The notes under the pieces were generated by a model. The model was not told the DNA's origin and made no database searches. It saw only the letters and a program-made list of their open reading frames with translations. Shown in pieces: positions 55,985 to 64,000 of a DNA stretch of 64,000 nt; within the stretch, counting starts at the first letter, position 1, and every line of letters begins with the position of its first letter. This stretch comes from Humulus lupulus (lineage: Eukaryota; Streptophyta; Magnoliopsida; Rosales; Cannabaceae): positions 140,281,766 to 140,345,765 of the forward strand of contig NC_084795.1 of NCBI RefSeq assembly GCF_963169125.1, given 5' to 3'. A program made the translations under genes and the position numbers.

Positions 55985-57200
55985 TATCAACGGAGCTGCT
56001 CAGCATTCTAGGTGTGGCATACAAACTCCACACCCAGTCAAGCAAGCTTGTAAGACTCAGGACATACAATGCTCTCCACTTGGTACGAACCTTCCCTGTT
56101 ATGGCCTAGTACCCAATCACCAAGGTATCAGGTGGCTAAGTAAACTCTTTGCAACACAAAATCTCTGATCCCAAATTCTATGTCCTTCACATTGGAGTTA
56201 AAATATATGGCTACTTCTACTGGTAGAAAGCTACCTGAATGTGATAAGCATTGTGGATCTCTTCCATTAGGTCCAGAGACTCCCAGAGTAAAGTGTTATT
56301 CGTGGTCGGATCATACATATCTCTTCGGTGCAAGGAGATTTCTACCTCATTTGGGATCATGACTTCATACTCGTAGACCATGGAGAATGGCGAGTGGCCG
56401 GTGGAGGTCTTGGCAGTGGTGTGGTAACTCCACAATGCCTTAGGTATCTCCTCAGGCCAAGCACCTTTCGCATGCTCCAGTATTTTCTTCAAGGTGGCTT
56501 TAAGTGTCTTGTTGACTGCTTCCACCTGTCCATTTGCTTGCGGGTGTGGTACGAAGGAGAAGCTCTTCACCACCCCATGTCTTTGACAGAAATCCGTGAA
56601 CAACTCACTGTCAAACTATAAGCCATTGTTGGAGACTATCTTCCTCAGGAGCCCATAGTGGCAAACGATATTGTTGATGATCAAGTCCAGTTCCTTCTTT
56701 GAGGTAATGGTAGCAAGGGGTTCGGCCTCGACCAACTTTGTAAAGTATTCGGCCGCCACAATTGCATATTTTACCCTTCCTTTCGATGTGGGGAATAATC
56801 TGATAAGGTTGATGCCCCAGAGTGTAAAGGGCTATGGACTAGTCATCTGAGTGGGCTCATTCAGAGGAGCTCAGGGTATTTTGGCAAAGTGTTGGCACTT
56901 GTCACACTTCTTGAAGTAATCCATCACATCACCATTCATAGTGGGCCAAAAGTACCCTTGTCCCAACACTTTCTTGGCGACCCCCCCCCCTAGCGTGGTC
57001 CCCGCAAAAACACTCATGTACTTCCTGGAGTATAAGACTGGCATCTTGCTTGAACACACATCAGAGAAAGGGCAACGAATATCTTTGGCTATATATCTTA
57101 CTTTCCATGATGATGTACTGAGGCACCTGGTAAAGCAGCTTCCAAGTTGTTTTCTAATCCTGCAGCAACTCCCCGGACACATGATACCCCACAATGGGCT
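55985..57200 (-). pseudogene. Element F integrase
   Basis: Minus strand: a zinc-domain end with VAKKVLGQGYFWPTMNGDVMDYFKKCDKCQHFAKIP (about 56980-56871), in which the CxxC pair is present, then a decayed core, then FCQRHGVVKSFSFVPHPQANGQVEAVNKTLKATLKKIL (56600-56490, catalytic glutamate in the EAVN position), WPEEIPKALWSYHTTAKTSTGHSPFSMVYEYEVMIPNEVEI, and a C-terminal remnant KVRTKWRALYVL (about 56090-56050). A run of 10 C (56981-56990) shifts the frame in the zinc domain. The domain order is that of Tat integrases, without chromodomain. Confidence 0.87.
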
Positions 57201-57213
57201 CCATCCACCCTTC

Positions 57214-57720
57214 CTAGGGCTGGAATTCTTCTTCCTCCTCGGGGGCTGAGATGCTGGGAGCAGCCAAGTAATCGATACGGACTACATTGATGAACTCCGC
57301 ATCCTTGGTGGTAGCAAGCTTAGCCAGGACATCAGCATTAGAATTATGTTCTCGTGGTACTTGTTGTATGGTATATTTCCTAAAGTTGTGTAGCATTTCT
57401 TGGAATTTCGCTAGATAAGCAGCCATCTTTGTCCCCCAAGCCTGGTACTCTCCAAGCACCTGATTGACTACCAAATGTGAGTCGCTGAAGATTTTGAGAC
57501 CCTCGGCCTTAAGCTTTAAGGCCATTCAGAGTCTAGTGATGAGTGCTTCGTAGTCAGCCTCGTTGTTTGAAGCATCGAACTCAAACCTCAGGGCACTGTG
57601 GACCCTGTGCCCCTTTGGGGGGGGGGGGGGGGGGGGGACAAAGATCAGACTCGCTCCAGCTTCGTTCTCATTGGAAGACCTATCCACATATAGCTTCCAC
57701 ATAGGCCCAACCACTATGGC
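57214..57720 (-). pseudogene. Element F second RNase H (archaeal-like)
   Basis: Minus strand 57714-57526: WKLYVDRSSNENEAGASLIFV, a polyproline insertion made by a run of 21 G, then HSALRFEFDASNNEADYEALITRL; 57525-57214 continues LKLKAEGLKIFSDSHLVVNQVLGEYQAWGTKMAAYLAKFQEMLHNFRKYTIQQVPREHNSNADVLAKLA. The catalytic D, E and D of an RNase H fold are visible (VDRSS, NNEAD, SDSHL, NADVLA). This second domain is a hallmark of the Tat lineage. One stop separates the two halves. Confidence 0.9.
57617..57637 (-). repeat. Run of 21 G (C on the coding strand)
   Basis: Homopolymer within the RNase H gene of F, encoding a proline run after the first beta hairpin. The homologous place in the family has a short PEG-like turn, so the run looks like an expansion. 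Confidence 0.9.
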
Positions 57721-58210
57721 ATCCCCAGGTCTCTCATGACTTTCTGTGCCCTCGGTGATGAAATATGCTAGTTCTTTCCCCTTGATGGTTGTCCTCGGGT
57801 GATAGGTGATGTCAAACTAACTCACTTCAATCGCCCATTTAAGAAGTCTCCCAGGGATGGTTAGTAAGGACCTTGATGGGATGTGCTTGGAAATAGGGCC
57901 GTAATTTCTGAGAGGCCAACATTAGACAAAAAGTTAAATTCTCCATAAGTGGGTATCTGAACTCTACCCCAAGGAGTCTCTTACTCGTATAGTACACAGA
58001 GTGCTGGACCCAGCCCTTCTTCGCGCACCAAGGCGGCACTGATGGCACTATCTGGCACAACCATATAGTGGAGGAGGGGTTCTCCATCTACGGGCTTGAA
58101 GAGGATCGGTGGGTTGGCTATGTGCGCCTTTAACTACTGGAACGCCTATTCCCACTCCTCCATCCATTCTAAACTCTAACCCCCTTGGAGTATGTTGAAG
58201 AATGGCATGC
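57721..58210 (-). pseudogene. Element F first RNase H (Ty3/gypsy type)
   Basis: The minus-strand open part 58087-57839 contains VQHSVYYTSKRLLGVEFRYPLMENLTFCLMLASQKLRPYFQAHPIKVLTNHP, the end of the gypsy RNase H, followed by FDITYHPRTTIKGKELAYF (about 57815-57760), the linker that precedes the second RNase H. The beginning (58200-58090) is decayed, with a LYLAVSE-like segment not recognisable. Confidence 0.82.
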
Positions 58211-59050
58211 ACTTATTAGTTGCCTTAGAGACAAAGCAGCTTAGGACTGTTATCCTCTCGGTGAGACTCTATACATATTTATGCTTGCAGAGGGATGGCA
58301 TATCAACCAAAGCCTTGATCTTCTCAGGGCCTGCCTCTATTCCTCGGGTCCTGACAATGAAACCCAAGAACATCTCTGAGGCGACTCCAAGGGTGTCCTT
58401 TTGGGGATTCAACTTCATTCCAAACATGCAGAGTACAAAAAAACACTTCTTTCAGGTCTTTCACATGATCGGGGGCCGTTCTGGATTTAACTAGCATGTC
58501 AGCCACATAAACCTCCATGTTCTAACCTAACTGGTTTTTTAACATACGGTTCACTAGCCTTAGATAGGTGGCACCATCATTCTTAAGCCCGAAGGGCATC
58601 ACTTTATAGAAATACACTCCTTCGTCAGTATGTAAGTTGTTGTGCTCTTGGTCCACGACGTGCATGGAAATATGGTTGTACCCCGAGTATGCATCCATGA
58701 AGGACAAGAGTTCGTATCCTGAGATGGCGTCATCCATATGATCTGTCCTCGGTAAAGGAAAACAATCCTTTGGGCAGGCCTTGTTGAGGTTAGAGAAATC
58801 TATACAGGTCCTCTAAGTTCCATTTTGCTTGGGCTCTTGGATCGGATTAGATACCTATTTTGGATAATGAGCCTCTCGGATGAACCCATTCACAAAAAGC
58901 TTGTCCATCTCGACCTTCAAAGCCAGCGCCCAAGTTGGGTATATATTCCTATGCTTTTGCTGGATTGGAGCTACGTTGAGATTGATGTTCAAGGCATGGC
59001 ATATGATATTCGGGTCAATTCCCATCATGTCAAAGTGAGACCATGAAAAA
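58211..59050 (-). pseudogene. Element F reverse transcriptase
   Basis: Minus strand: NLNKACPKDCFPLPRTDHM (about 58800-58740), ISGYELLSFMDAYSGYNHISM (58725-58660), GVYFYKVMPFGLKNDGATYLRLVNRML (58635-58535), then the catalytic box MEVYVADMLVKS (58518-58483), where the family has Y-V-D-D-M: the first aspartate is alanine. A further block with VLGFHCQDPRNRGRP lies at about 58365-58324. A frameshift separates the two open parts at about 58520. Inactive by the catalytic change alone. Confidence 0.88.
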
Positions 59051-59289
59051 ACATCTTTCTAGTCTTGGTTTTTCTCGAACCTCTTCCTTGAGGTTCTTCC
59101 CAAGCTTGGTTTTTCTATTGGGGAGGGATGCGTCCAGAGTTACCTCCTTGTCCTCCTCCATGGGCTCAACAACCCATTCTTCTTGAACACGAGGGTACAA
59201 TTCATTAGAATCCTGGGCTTGAACAGTATGTACCTCCATCTCTTCGGGAGTTTAGTTCCCCAGGGCAGACGCCTCGATCACCAATACTG

Positions 59290-59730
59290 GTTTCCTAAGG
59301 GATACGTTGTAGCACTACCTTGCCTCTTTCTGGTCTCCACAGATCGTGCCGATCCCCGCTTCCGTGGGGAACTTCATGCACAACTGGTGAATTAATGTGG
59401 TCGCTCCAAATTCTACCAGGGTTGGACGCCCCAAGATGGCATTATATGCTGAGGAGCAGAACACGAGGACAAAGGTGCAGTACTTGAAGGCCTGACGAGG
59501 CCCTTCCATGAGCGTAACAGGCAGCTTGATTTTCCCCATCAAAATTAGCCCTTCCCCTGAGAATCCATATAGAGTCGATGTGTACAGGGACAGGTCACTC
59601 GTGGTTAGCCCAATCTACTCGTAGGCTGTCTTAAACAAGATGTTCACCAAACTCCCGTTGTCCACTAGGATCCGAGCCACCATTATATTGGAAATCTGGC
59701 TCTCAATCACCAAAGGATCGTGGTGGGGAA
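59290..59730 (-). pseudogene. Element F aspartic protease
   Basis: Minus strand: [16 protein letters not shown] (about 59680-59635), where D-N-G-S is the active triad variant common in this lineage, GFSGEGLILMGKIKLPVTL (about 59560-59515), and YCTFVLVFCSSAYNAILGRPTLVEFGA (59480-59405), the C-terminal wall of the pocket. A stop lies between the triad and GFSG. Length fits a single retroviral-type protease domain. Confidence 0.83.
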
Positions 59731-60039
59731 AATGGACCCTTCAATCATCGTCTTTGGAGAATGCAAGACTTTGTTAGCCATCCTAGGCATTTGTTCTGGC
59801 AAATGAGCTAATGCCAGCACTTCATCATCACTATTCAAGGCTCATGCATATCTATTATGCAAACCCCAATAGGTGCTCCCCAAGTGAGGTCCTCCAGAGA
59901 TAGTTCCCATTCCCAGTCACTGGGGGAGGCCTGTGGACCATTTGCTATTGTGGGGATGCGAGTACGGTTCTCGGAGCCTGGGGAGTTTCCTATTGCGGAG
60001 GTGCTCCCGCGGCCAGGGCCTAAACTGGTCATACTCCTC

Positions 60040-60480
60040 TGCAAGCATACTGATGCACATGTCCTAACTTGATGAGGTTCTCAATCTCATCCTTAAGTAA
60101 ACAACTCTCATTGGTGTGGTGCCCAACGTCATTATGGTACCTTAAAAAATCGTTGGGATTTTTCCTCTCGCACTCTCTCCAGATGGCTTATGGCTTTCGG
60201 TAGTGGACGTGTTGCTCCATGTCCAAGAAGATGTTTTCCTGTGACTCCTCCATGTCTGTGTACTTGGAGTACTGCAATACATAATAATTCTCGGTGGTCG
60301 TTCCTTGTCTTGCCGACGCTGCCCCAGTCCCCTTGGGCTTTCTGCCCTTGCCCTTGCCCCCGAGCTTACTCCTGTTGGGGGTCCTGCTTAATGAAACCAA
60401 CTTGGCTGGGGTTGCGGTTCCAGCCTAGAATGCAAGTTAAAAAGCACTCTATCAGTGGGTGCGGCTCCATATCCCATCAA
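60040..60480 (-). pseudogene. Element F gag C-terminal region with zinc-like motif
   Basis: Minus strand: a basic stretch SKLGGKGKGRKPKG (about 60375-60330), an acidic and tyrosine-rich spacer, and FLRYHNDVGHHTNESCLLKDEIENLIKLGHV (about 60155-60065), the Tat gag motif C-x-F-H-x-D-x-G-H-x-T-x-x-C; here the first cysteine is lost (arginine or leucine) and one residue is inserted before the last cysteine. It precedes the protease in normal order. Confidence 0.78.
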
Positions 60481-60726
60481 AGAGGCACTGAAGCCAGGAA
60501 GAAGCATGGCACTAAAGCTGACTAACTGGACAGTTGGGTTAAACTGCGGGGTACCCACCACACTCTATTGTACGGGAGTGTAAGGGGGGTACTGGGTCGC
60601 TAGAGCCATCAGGCTCGAAGCCAACGGAGTAAGGAAAGTGACGAGTCTGCCAAATGCCCCAATCTGGACATCTTCCAAGTTTATGTACTCTTGTGCTTGA
60701 CGAATGAAGTCGTCGAGCCTTCAACA

Positions 60727-61288
60727 TCATCTCCGATGAAGGTCATCCCACAAAGGAGACCCTGCCCAGATGCCCATCTGGAAGGCCATCAATTTCTTGT
60801 CGTCATCGACCCACTTAGTCCTAACGGCTTCCTCCTTGAAGTGCTTGATGTAGGCCTTGGTGGTCTCGAGGGGTCCTTGCCTTATGTTGGCCAGGGCATT
60901 GACCTTAAAGCTCACCTTTCTAGCCGCTATGAACTATCTTCAAAATGAAGAAGAGAGATGGTGCCACGAGTGAATGGACTCTTGTTTGTGTTTCTTGAAC
61001 CATTTGTTCGCCAAACCTATCAAGATTAATAAGAATATGTGGAATTTTGCATCCTCGGAGACACAATGCATCGACATCAATTGGTTGAACTTTGATAGAT
61101 GGTTGGTGGGATCCACGCTACCATCATAAGATGTGATGGCAGATATCTTAAGCCTCATGGCAATGGGGCTTCCACTATGTGGGGATCACATGGCTCCCCA
61201 TCCTCGTCTTCTGAGTCATAGTCCTGGCCTTCTCTTCGAGCCATCCTAAGGTCGTGGTCCTGATTGGCACTCTGTGTTGGTTGTTCTC
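60727..61288 (-). pseudogene. Element F gag capsid domain
   Basis: The minus-strand open part 61158-60940 reads ITSYDGSVDPTNHLSKFNQLMSMHCVSEDAKFHIFLLILIGLANKWFKKHKQESIHSWHHLSSSF, the gag domain with its DP..HL and WF blocks; 60915-60727 continues LANIRQGPLETTKAYIKHFKEEAVR and VDDDKKLMAFQMGIWAGSPLWDDL. About 40 further codons upstream (61288-61160) are broken. The gene is cut at 61288 by an inserted LTR, so its start is not in sight. Confidence 0.88.
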
Positions 61289-62078
61289 TGTAGCGTTCCA
61301 AATTTGCTAATAAGACTTAGGGCCTTGATTAGTGTGCCTAGAGGGCAATAAGTGATTTATTGTATTAATATGTGAATTTGATAAGTATGTGATTATAAAT
61401 GCATGTTTAGGTGAATTAAATATGCATTTGGGCCCCATTTGGTTATTAGGGGCATGTTCGTAATTTTAGCCCGTTGAGGGCATAAATGCAATATTGTGAT
61501 TGACACCACAAGTTAGTGGTGATATATTTGTGATGCACGATTCGAGACAGTCCTAGGGAGGGGTTTAGCTAGGAAGTCACAACAGGACCCAATACCCGAC
61601 TCGGAGCGAGTCCAGGGGTATTTTGGGCATTAGACATTTAATTGGGGTTATCAGGTTATGAAAATAAATATTTGGAGATATATTTGAAGTTAGAACATTT
61701 AGGAGGGAATGTCGGGGAAATTTACCATTTTTCCCTCAGGGACGTTTTTGGTACCCCGAGCCTTGGAAGTAACTTAAGTGACTTAGGCTAAGTAAGACAA
61801 AGCAGAGAAAAACATAGAATTTTCCTAAATCGACCCTATCTTCTTCTCTCTCCTTCTTGTTTTCTCTAAACTTTACCAAGGGAAAACATTGAAGCTTAAG
61901 CAAGGAATTGGAGCTCTAGACTTGAGGATTAGCTCAGCTTTAACTTGTGGATTCAAGCAGAGGTTAAGGTAAGCTTTGAATTGTGATTTTAGCCATTAAA
62001 TTATATAGTTCTTGGTTGAGTTTTAGCTTTCTTGAGTCTTTGAAGTTGAAGATTGAATTTGGGATTTGATGAGGATTT
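61289..62078 (+). repeat. B-type chromovirus LTR, 5' part, inserted in element F
   Basis: Starts TGTAGCGTTCCAAATTTGC, very like 1217 and 4785, and follows the same order ('ggccttgattagtgtgcc', 'cccatttggttattaggggcatgttcg', 'gtcctagggag') for about 360 bp, then diverges in the pyrimidine-rich leader region. It is interrupted at 62079 by a copia LTR; the remainder must lie beyond the window. The possible duplication at its left is TTCTC (61284-61288), not testable here. Confidence 0.85.
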
Positions 62079-63926
62079 TGTTGGGGTTTTATGCCCTAAT
62101 TAAATCTCAAATTCTTTGTAATCTCATTTTATTATCAATAAAATAATAGAAATAATTTTTTGACTTGGTCAATGACTTTGCTCACATGTTTTATTTTCAT
62201 GATTATTTGTTTAATATAAACTTCTATTAAATCCCAAGCATATGGCTAATCGTATTTATAGTGACGTAATCACAGTGGAATATAAATATGATTATATGTT
62301 CAAAATAAGTTAGTCCTAAGATTAGTCAGTGCACAGGAATTACACTGACTTGCCAATCTACGATATAATCTACTTACACATTACAGTGTTACGTTCTTTC
62401 CAGAACATTGGCAAAGTAGATAAGATCAAATGTATTTGTTACATCGAACATGACCGATATTGACAGTTGATAAAATAAGTAAACATACCGTTATTATCTA
62501 TTCTAGCCATATCATATACTTGACCATAGGTCAATTCAATCTCAATTCTGAGTGGTTAGTATTCTAACTGATTGTATTATTTGAGTTCTTTGACTTGTTC
62601 GTTGCCTGCTTACCCTACAGACTAGCCCATACTTACATCTTGAAAACTCAGTAGTATAATTGAGTGGGAGTGTTAATCATTGATATGAATATCTATAGCT
62701 TCTGATGAAGAAGAGAAACAATGGTTTCCTTTTAGTTTGGTTCAAGGTGTTAAATGATAGAGATCTCATTTCAGTAATTAAATTAGTTTACTGAAATATC
62801 ATTTACAAGGAACTAAGTGTTTTAAGGATAAAATACAATGAGGAGTAAAACAGTATTTTGGTCCTATCTCATTATAGACCGTCTATAGAGGATTGAGTGA
62901 CAATTATGGTTGTAACAATGGATAATTAATAGCGTATCTATATTTGTTATAGAGCATTCTATGAATTCAAGAGTGCAATTTCGAGTCTATAGTGGAGTCA
63001 CAAGGAATTAATAAGTTAGTAAGTTTATTTGTTAGATTTATGATAACTTATTGGAGCATGATTTCATAGGCCCATGGTCCCCATTGTACCTTGGATAAAT
63101 TCATCTAGATAGTCTCAATTAATTGATTTAATTATCAATTAGAATTATCAAAGTTGACCAGGTCAATTTTGGATAGTTTCACAGAGTTATGTAATTTTGA
63201 GAAGAAAAGAGAAATCATGGCAGATTTATTAATTAAGATAAATTGGTATCTAAATTAATAAATAAGTTTAAATCAAGGTTCAAATTATAAATAATTAATT
63301 TGATAAAGGATTTAAATAATTATTTAATTAATTAAATCAATAGAAAATAATACAGGCCTTGATTTTAAGTCCAATGGGCTTATAACCAAATGGGAAATTT
63401 CACAGGCCTAAAGCCCATGATTATTTCGACCTAGGGCTTTAAAATGGCTATTATTTTATTGACTTTTTAATTAAATTAAATGGCCTAATTGAGTCTATAA
63501 AAGGAGTGTTTAGAGAGAAGTCAAAAGATAAGTCACAAGTCAGATTTTCTGATAGTTTTATATTCTCTCTAAACACAAGTCATTTTCTAAGCCTCTTTAT
63601 TATTTTCTCTTCTTCTCTCTATATCTATCTCATGTGTTGAGAATTTCTCACACTAGTCTAGGTGATTCTAAGGATACTTTGGAAGACTGTAAAGAAAATA
63701 GAAGATCGATTCAGTTTCTTGATAATAATCTGCGACAGAGAGGATACAAGAGTTAGAAAAACTGAAGGAATGACTCTTTCATTCTGCTGTGTATACTGTA
63801 AGTATTCTTCTCTTTGTTTCTCTTTGAATTCAATTTTAGAAACATGTTCTAGGTTATCTCATATTAATTTGTTTAATATTAGATATACATGAAAATAAAT
63901 AAAGATCTTGTATAAGTTTCCTAACA
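62079..63926 (+). repeat. Ty1/copia 5' LTR (1848 bp)
   Basis: Starts TGTTGGGGTTTTATGCCC and ends TTTCCTAACA, followed by a primer site. TATAAAAGG at 63496 is followed by 'agagagaagtcaaaag' and a pyrimidine-rich leader with 'cttcttctctctatatc'. The ends are clean and the LTR is the outermost, hence youngest, layer of the nested stack. A 76-codon frame at 63662-63892 lies in the transcribed part of the LTR and is not a gene. Confidence 0.85.
63496..63504 (+). promoter_or_regulatory. TATA box of the copia LTR
   Basis: TATAAAAGG, about 430 bp before the LTR end; near-perfect plant TATA sequence, consistent with a U3 promoter. Confidence 0.65.
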
Positions 63927-63928
63927 AT

Positions 63929-63943
63929 TGATATCAGAGCCTT
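63929..63943 (+). other. Copia primer-binding site
   Basis: TTGATATCAGAGCCT two bases after the LTR end; matches the initiator tRNA-Met site TGGTATCAGAGCC with one mismatch. Confidence 0.8.
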
Positions 63944-64000
63944 TGGTAATCTTTATTTTTATGCATGAGCATGTTTAAAATTGGATTATTTGATATGTTT
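63944..64000 (+). other. Start of the copia internal region
   Basis: Leader sequence only; gag would lie beyond the right edge. Confidence 0.6.

Larger units (their letters stand above)
49288..61288 (-). mobile_element. Element F: Tat-lineage Ty3/gypsy element with an antisense gene
   Basis: Minus-strand order from the right: gag (61288-60040), protease, RT, RNase H, second (archaeal-like) RNase H, integrase (to about 55985), about 1.9 kb noncoding, a convergent plus-strand gene (50640-54080), polypurine tract and 3' LTR (50150-49288). Two RNase H domains and an extra antisense reading frame before the 3' LTR are known features of the Tat lineage. The gag start and 5' LTR are separated or lost by the LTR inserted at 61289. 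All frames are broken. Confidence 0.88.

Noticed and set aside
63662..63892. 76-codon frame near the right edge
   Set aside because: Within the transcribed part of a copia LTR and just before its end; no domain.

Overview
The window looks like repeat-dense, probably heterochromatic DNA of a flowering plant, most likely a dicot. I found no cellular protein-coding gene, rRNA or tRNA. Nearly everything recognisable is a transposable element or a fragment of one. The plant assignment rests on the element families, read from their protein motifs: Tekay-like chromoviruses (Ty3/gypsy with chromodomain), Tat-lineage Ty3/gypsy elements with two RNase H domains, a probable Athila-type RT scrap, Ty1/copia elements, CACTA (En/Spm) transposons with a TNP2 transposase, and MITEs. 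The species cannot be named from the sequence. All coding regions carry stops, frameshifts or lost catalytic residues; none looks autonomous.

Layout. 1-11500: a minus-strand chromovirus (A; it continues past the left edge) split by a plus-strand relative (B, 1217-6874) flanked by the 5-bp duplication CTTAC. 11723 to about 13964: a minus-strand LTR. About 13965-18525: a decayed CACTA element (TNP2 and a probable Ulp1-like protease segment) containing a 0.4-kb MITE and abutting an Athila-like RT scrap. 19030-20060: a copia-LTR-like stretch and tandem repeats. About 20060-25890: a Tat-type element (C) whose LTR is split by a 2.4-kb solo LTR (duplication ATAGC) and whose gag is split by a 0.8-kb solo LTR (duplication AGATA). 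26109-26419: two MITEs. 26568 to about 28065: the left end of a second CACTA element. About 28065-31338: LTR, primer site and gag of another Ty3/gypsy element (G).

31363 to about 47930: a minus-strand copia element (D) split twice, by a solo LTR (34422-36334, duplication AACAT) and by element E (37015-46035, duplication ATTAC), which has 4.1-kb LTRs, almost no internal region and a patched 3' LTR. 49288-61288: a minus-strand Tat element (F) with a 3' LTR, a convergent multi-exon antisense gene (50640-54080) with its own TATA box, then integrase, dual RNase H, RT, protease and gag. Its gag is interrupted by a B-type LTR (61289 onward), itself interrupted by a copia 5' LTR (62079-63926) running off the right edge.

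The genes do not form a pathway; the window records successive nested insertions, unequal LTR recombination (solo LTRs), deletion and repair. The most interesting patterns are (1) a module of short self-complementary word pairs inside several different LTR families, with similar architecture but different words in each family, (2) a repair-like patch in the 3' LTR of E containing 278 bp identical to the 5' LTR although the flanks differ by about 13 percent, and (3) the antisense gene of F.
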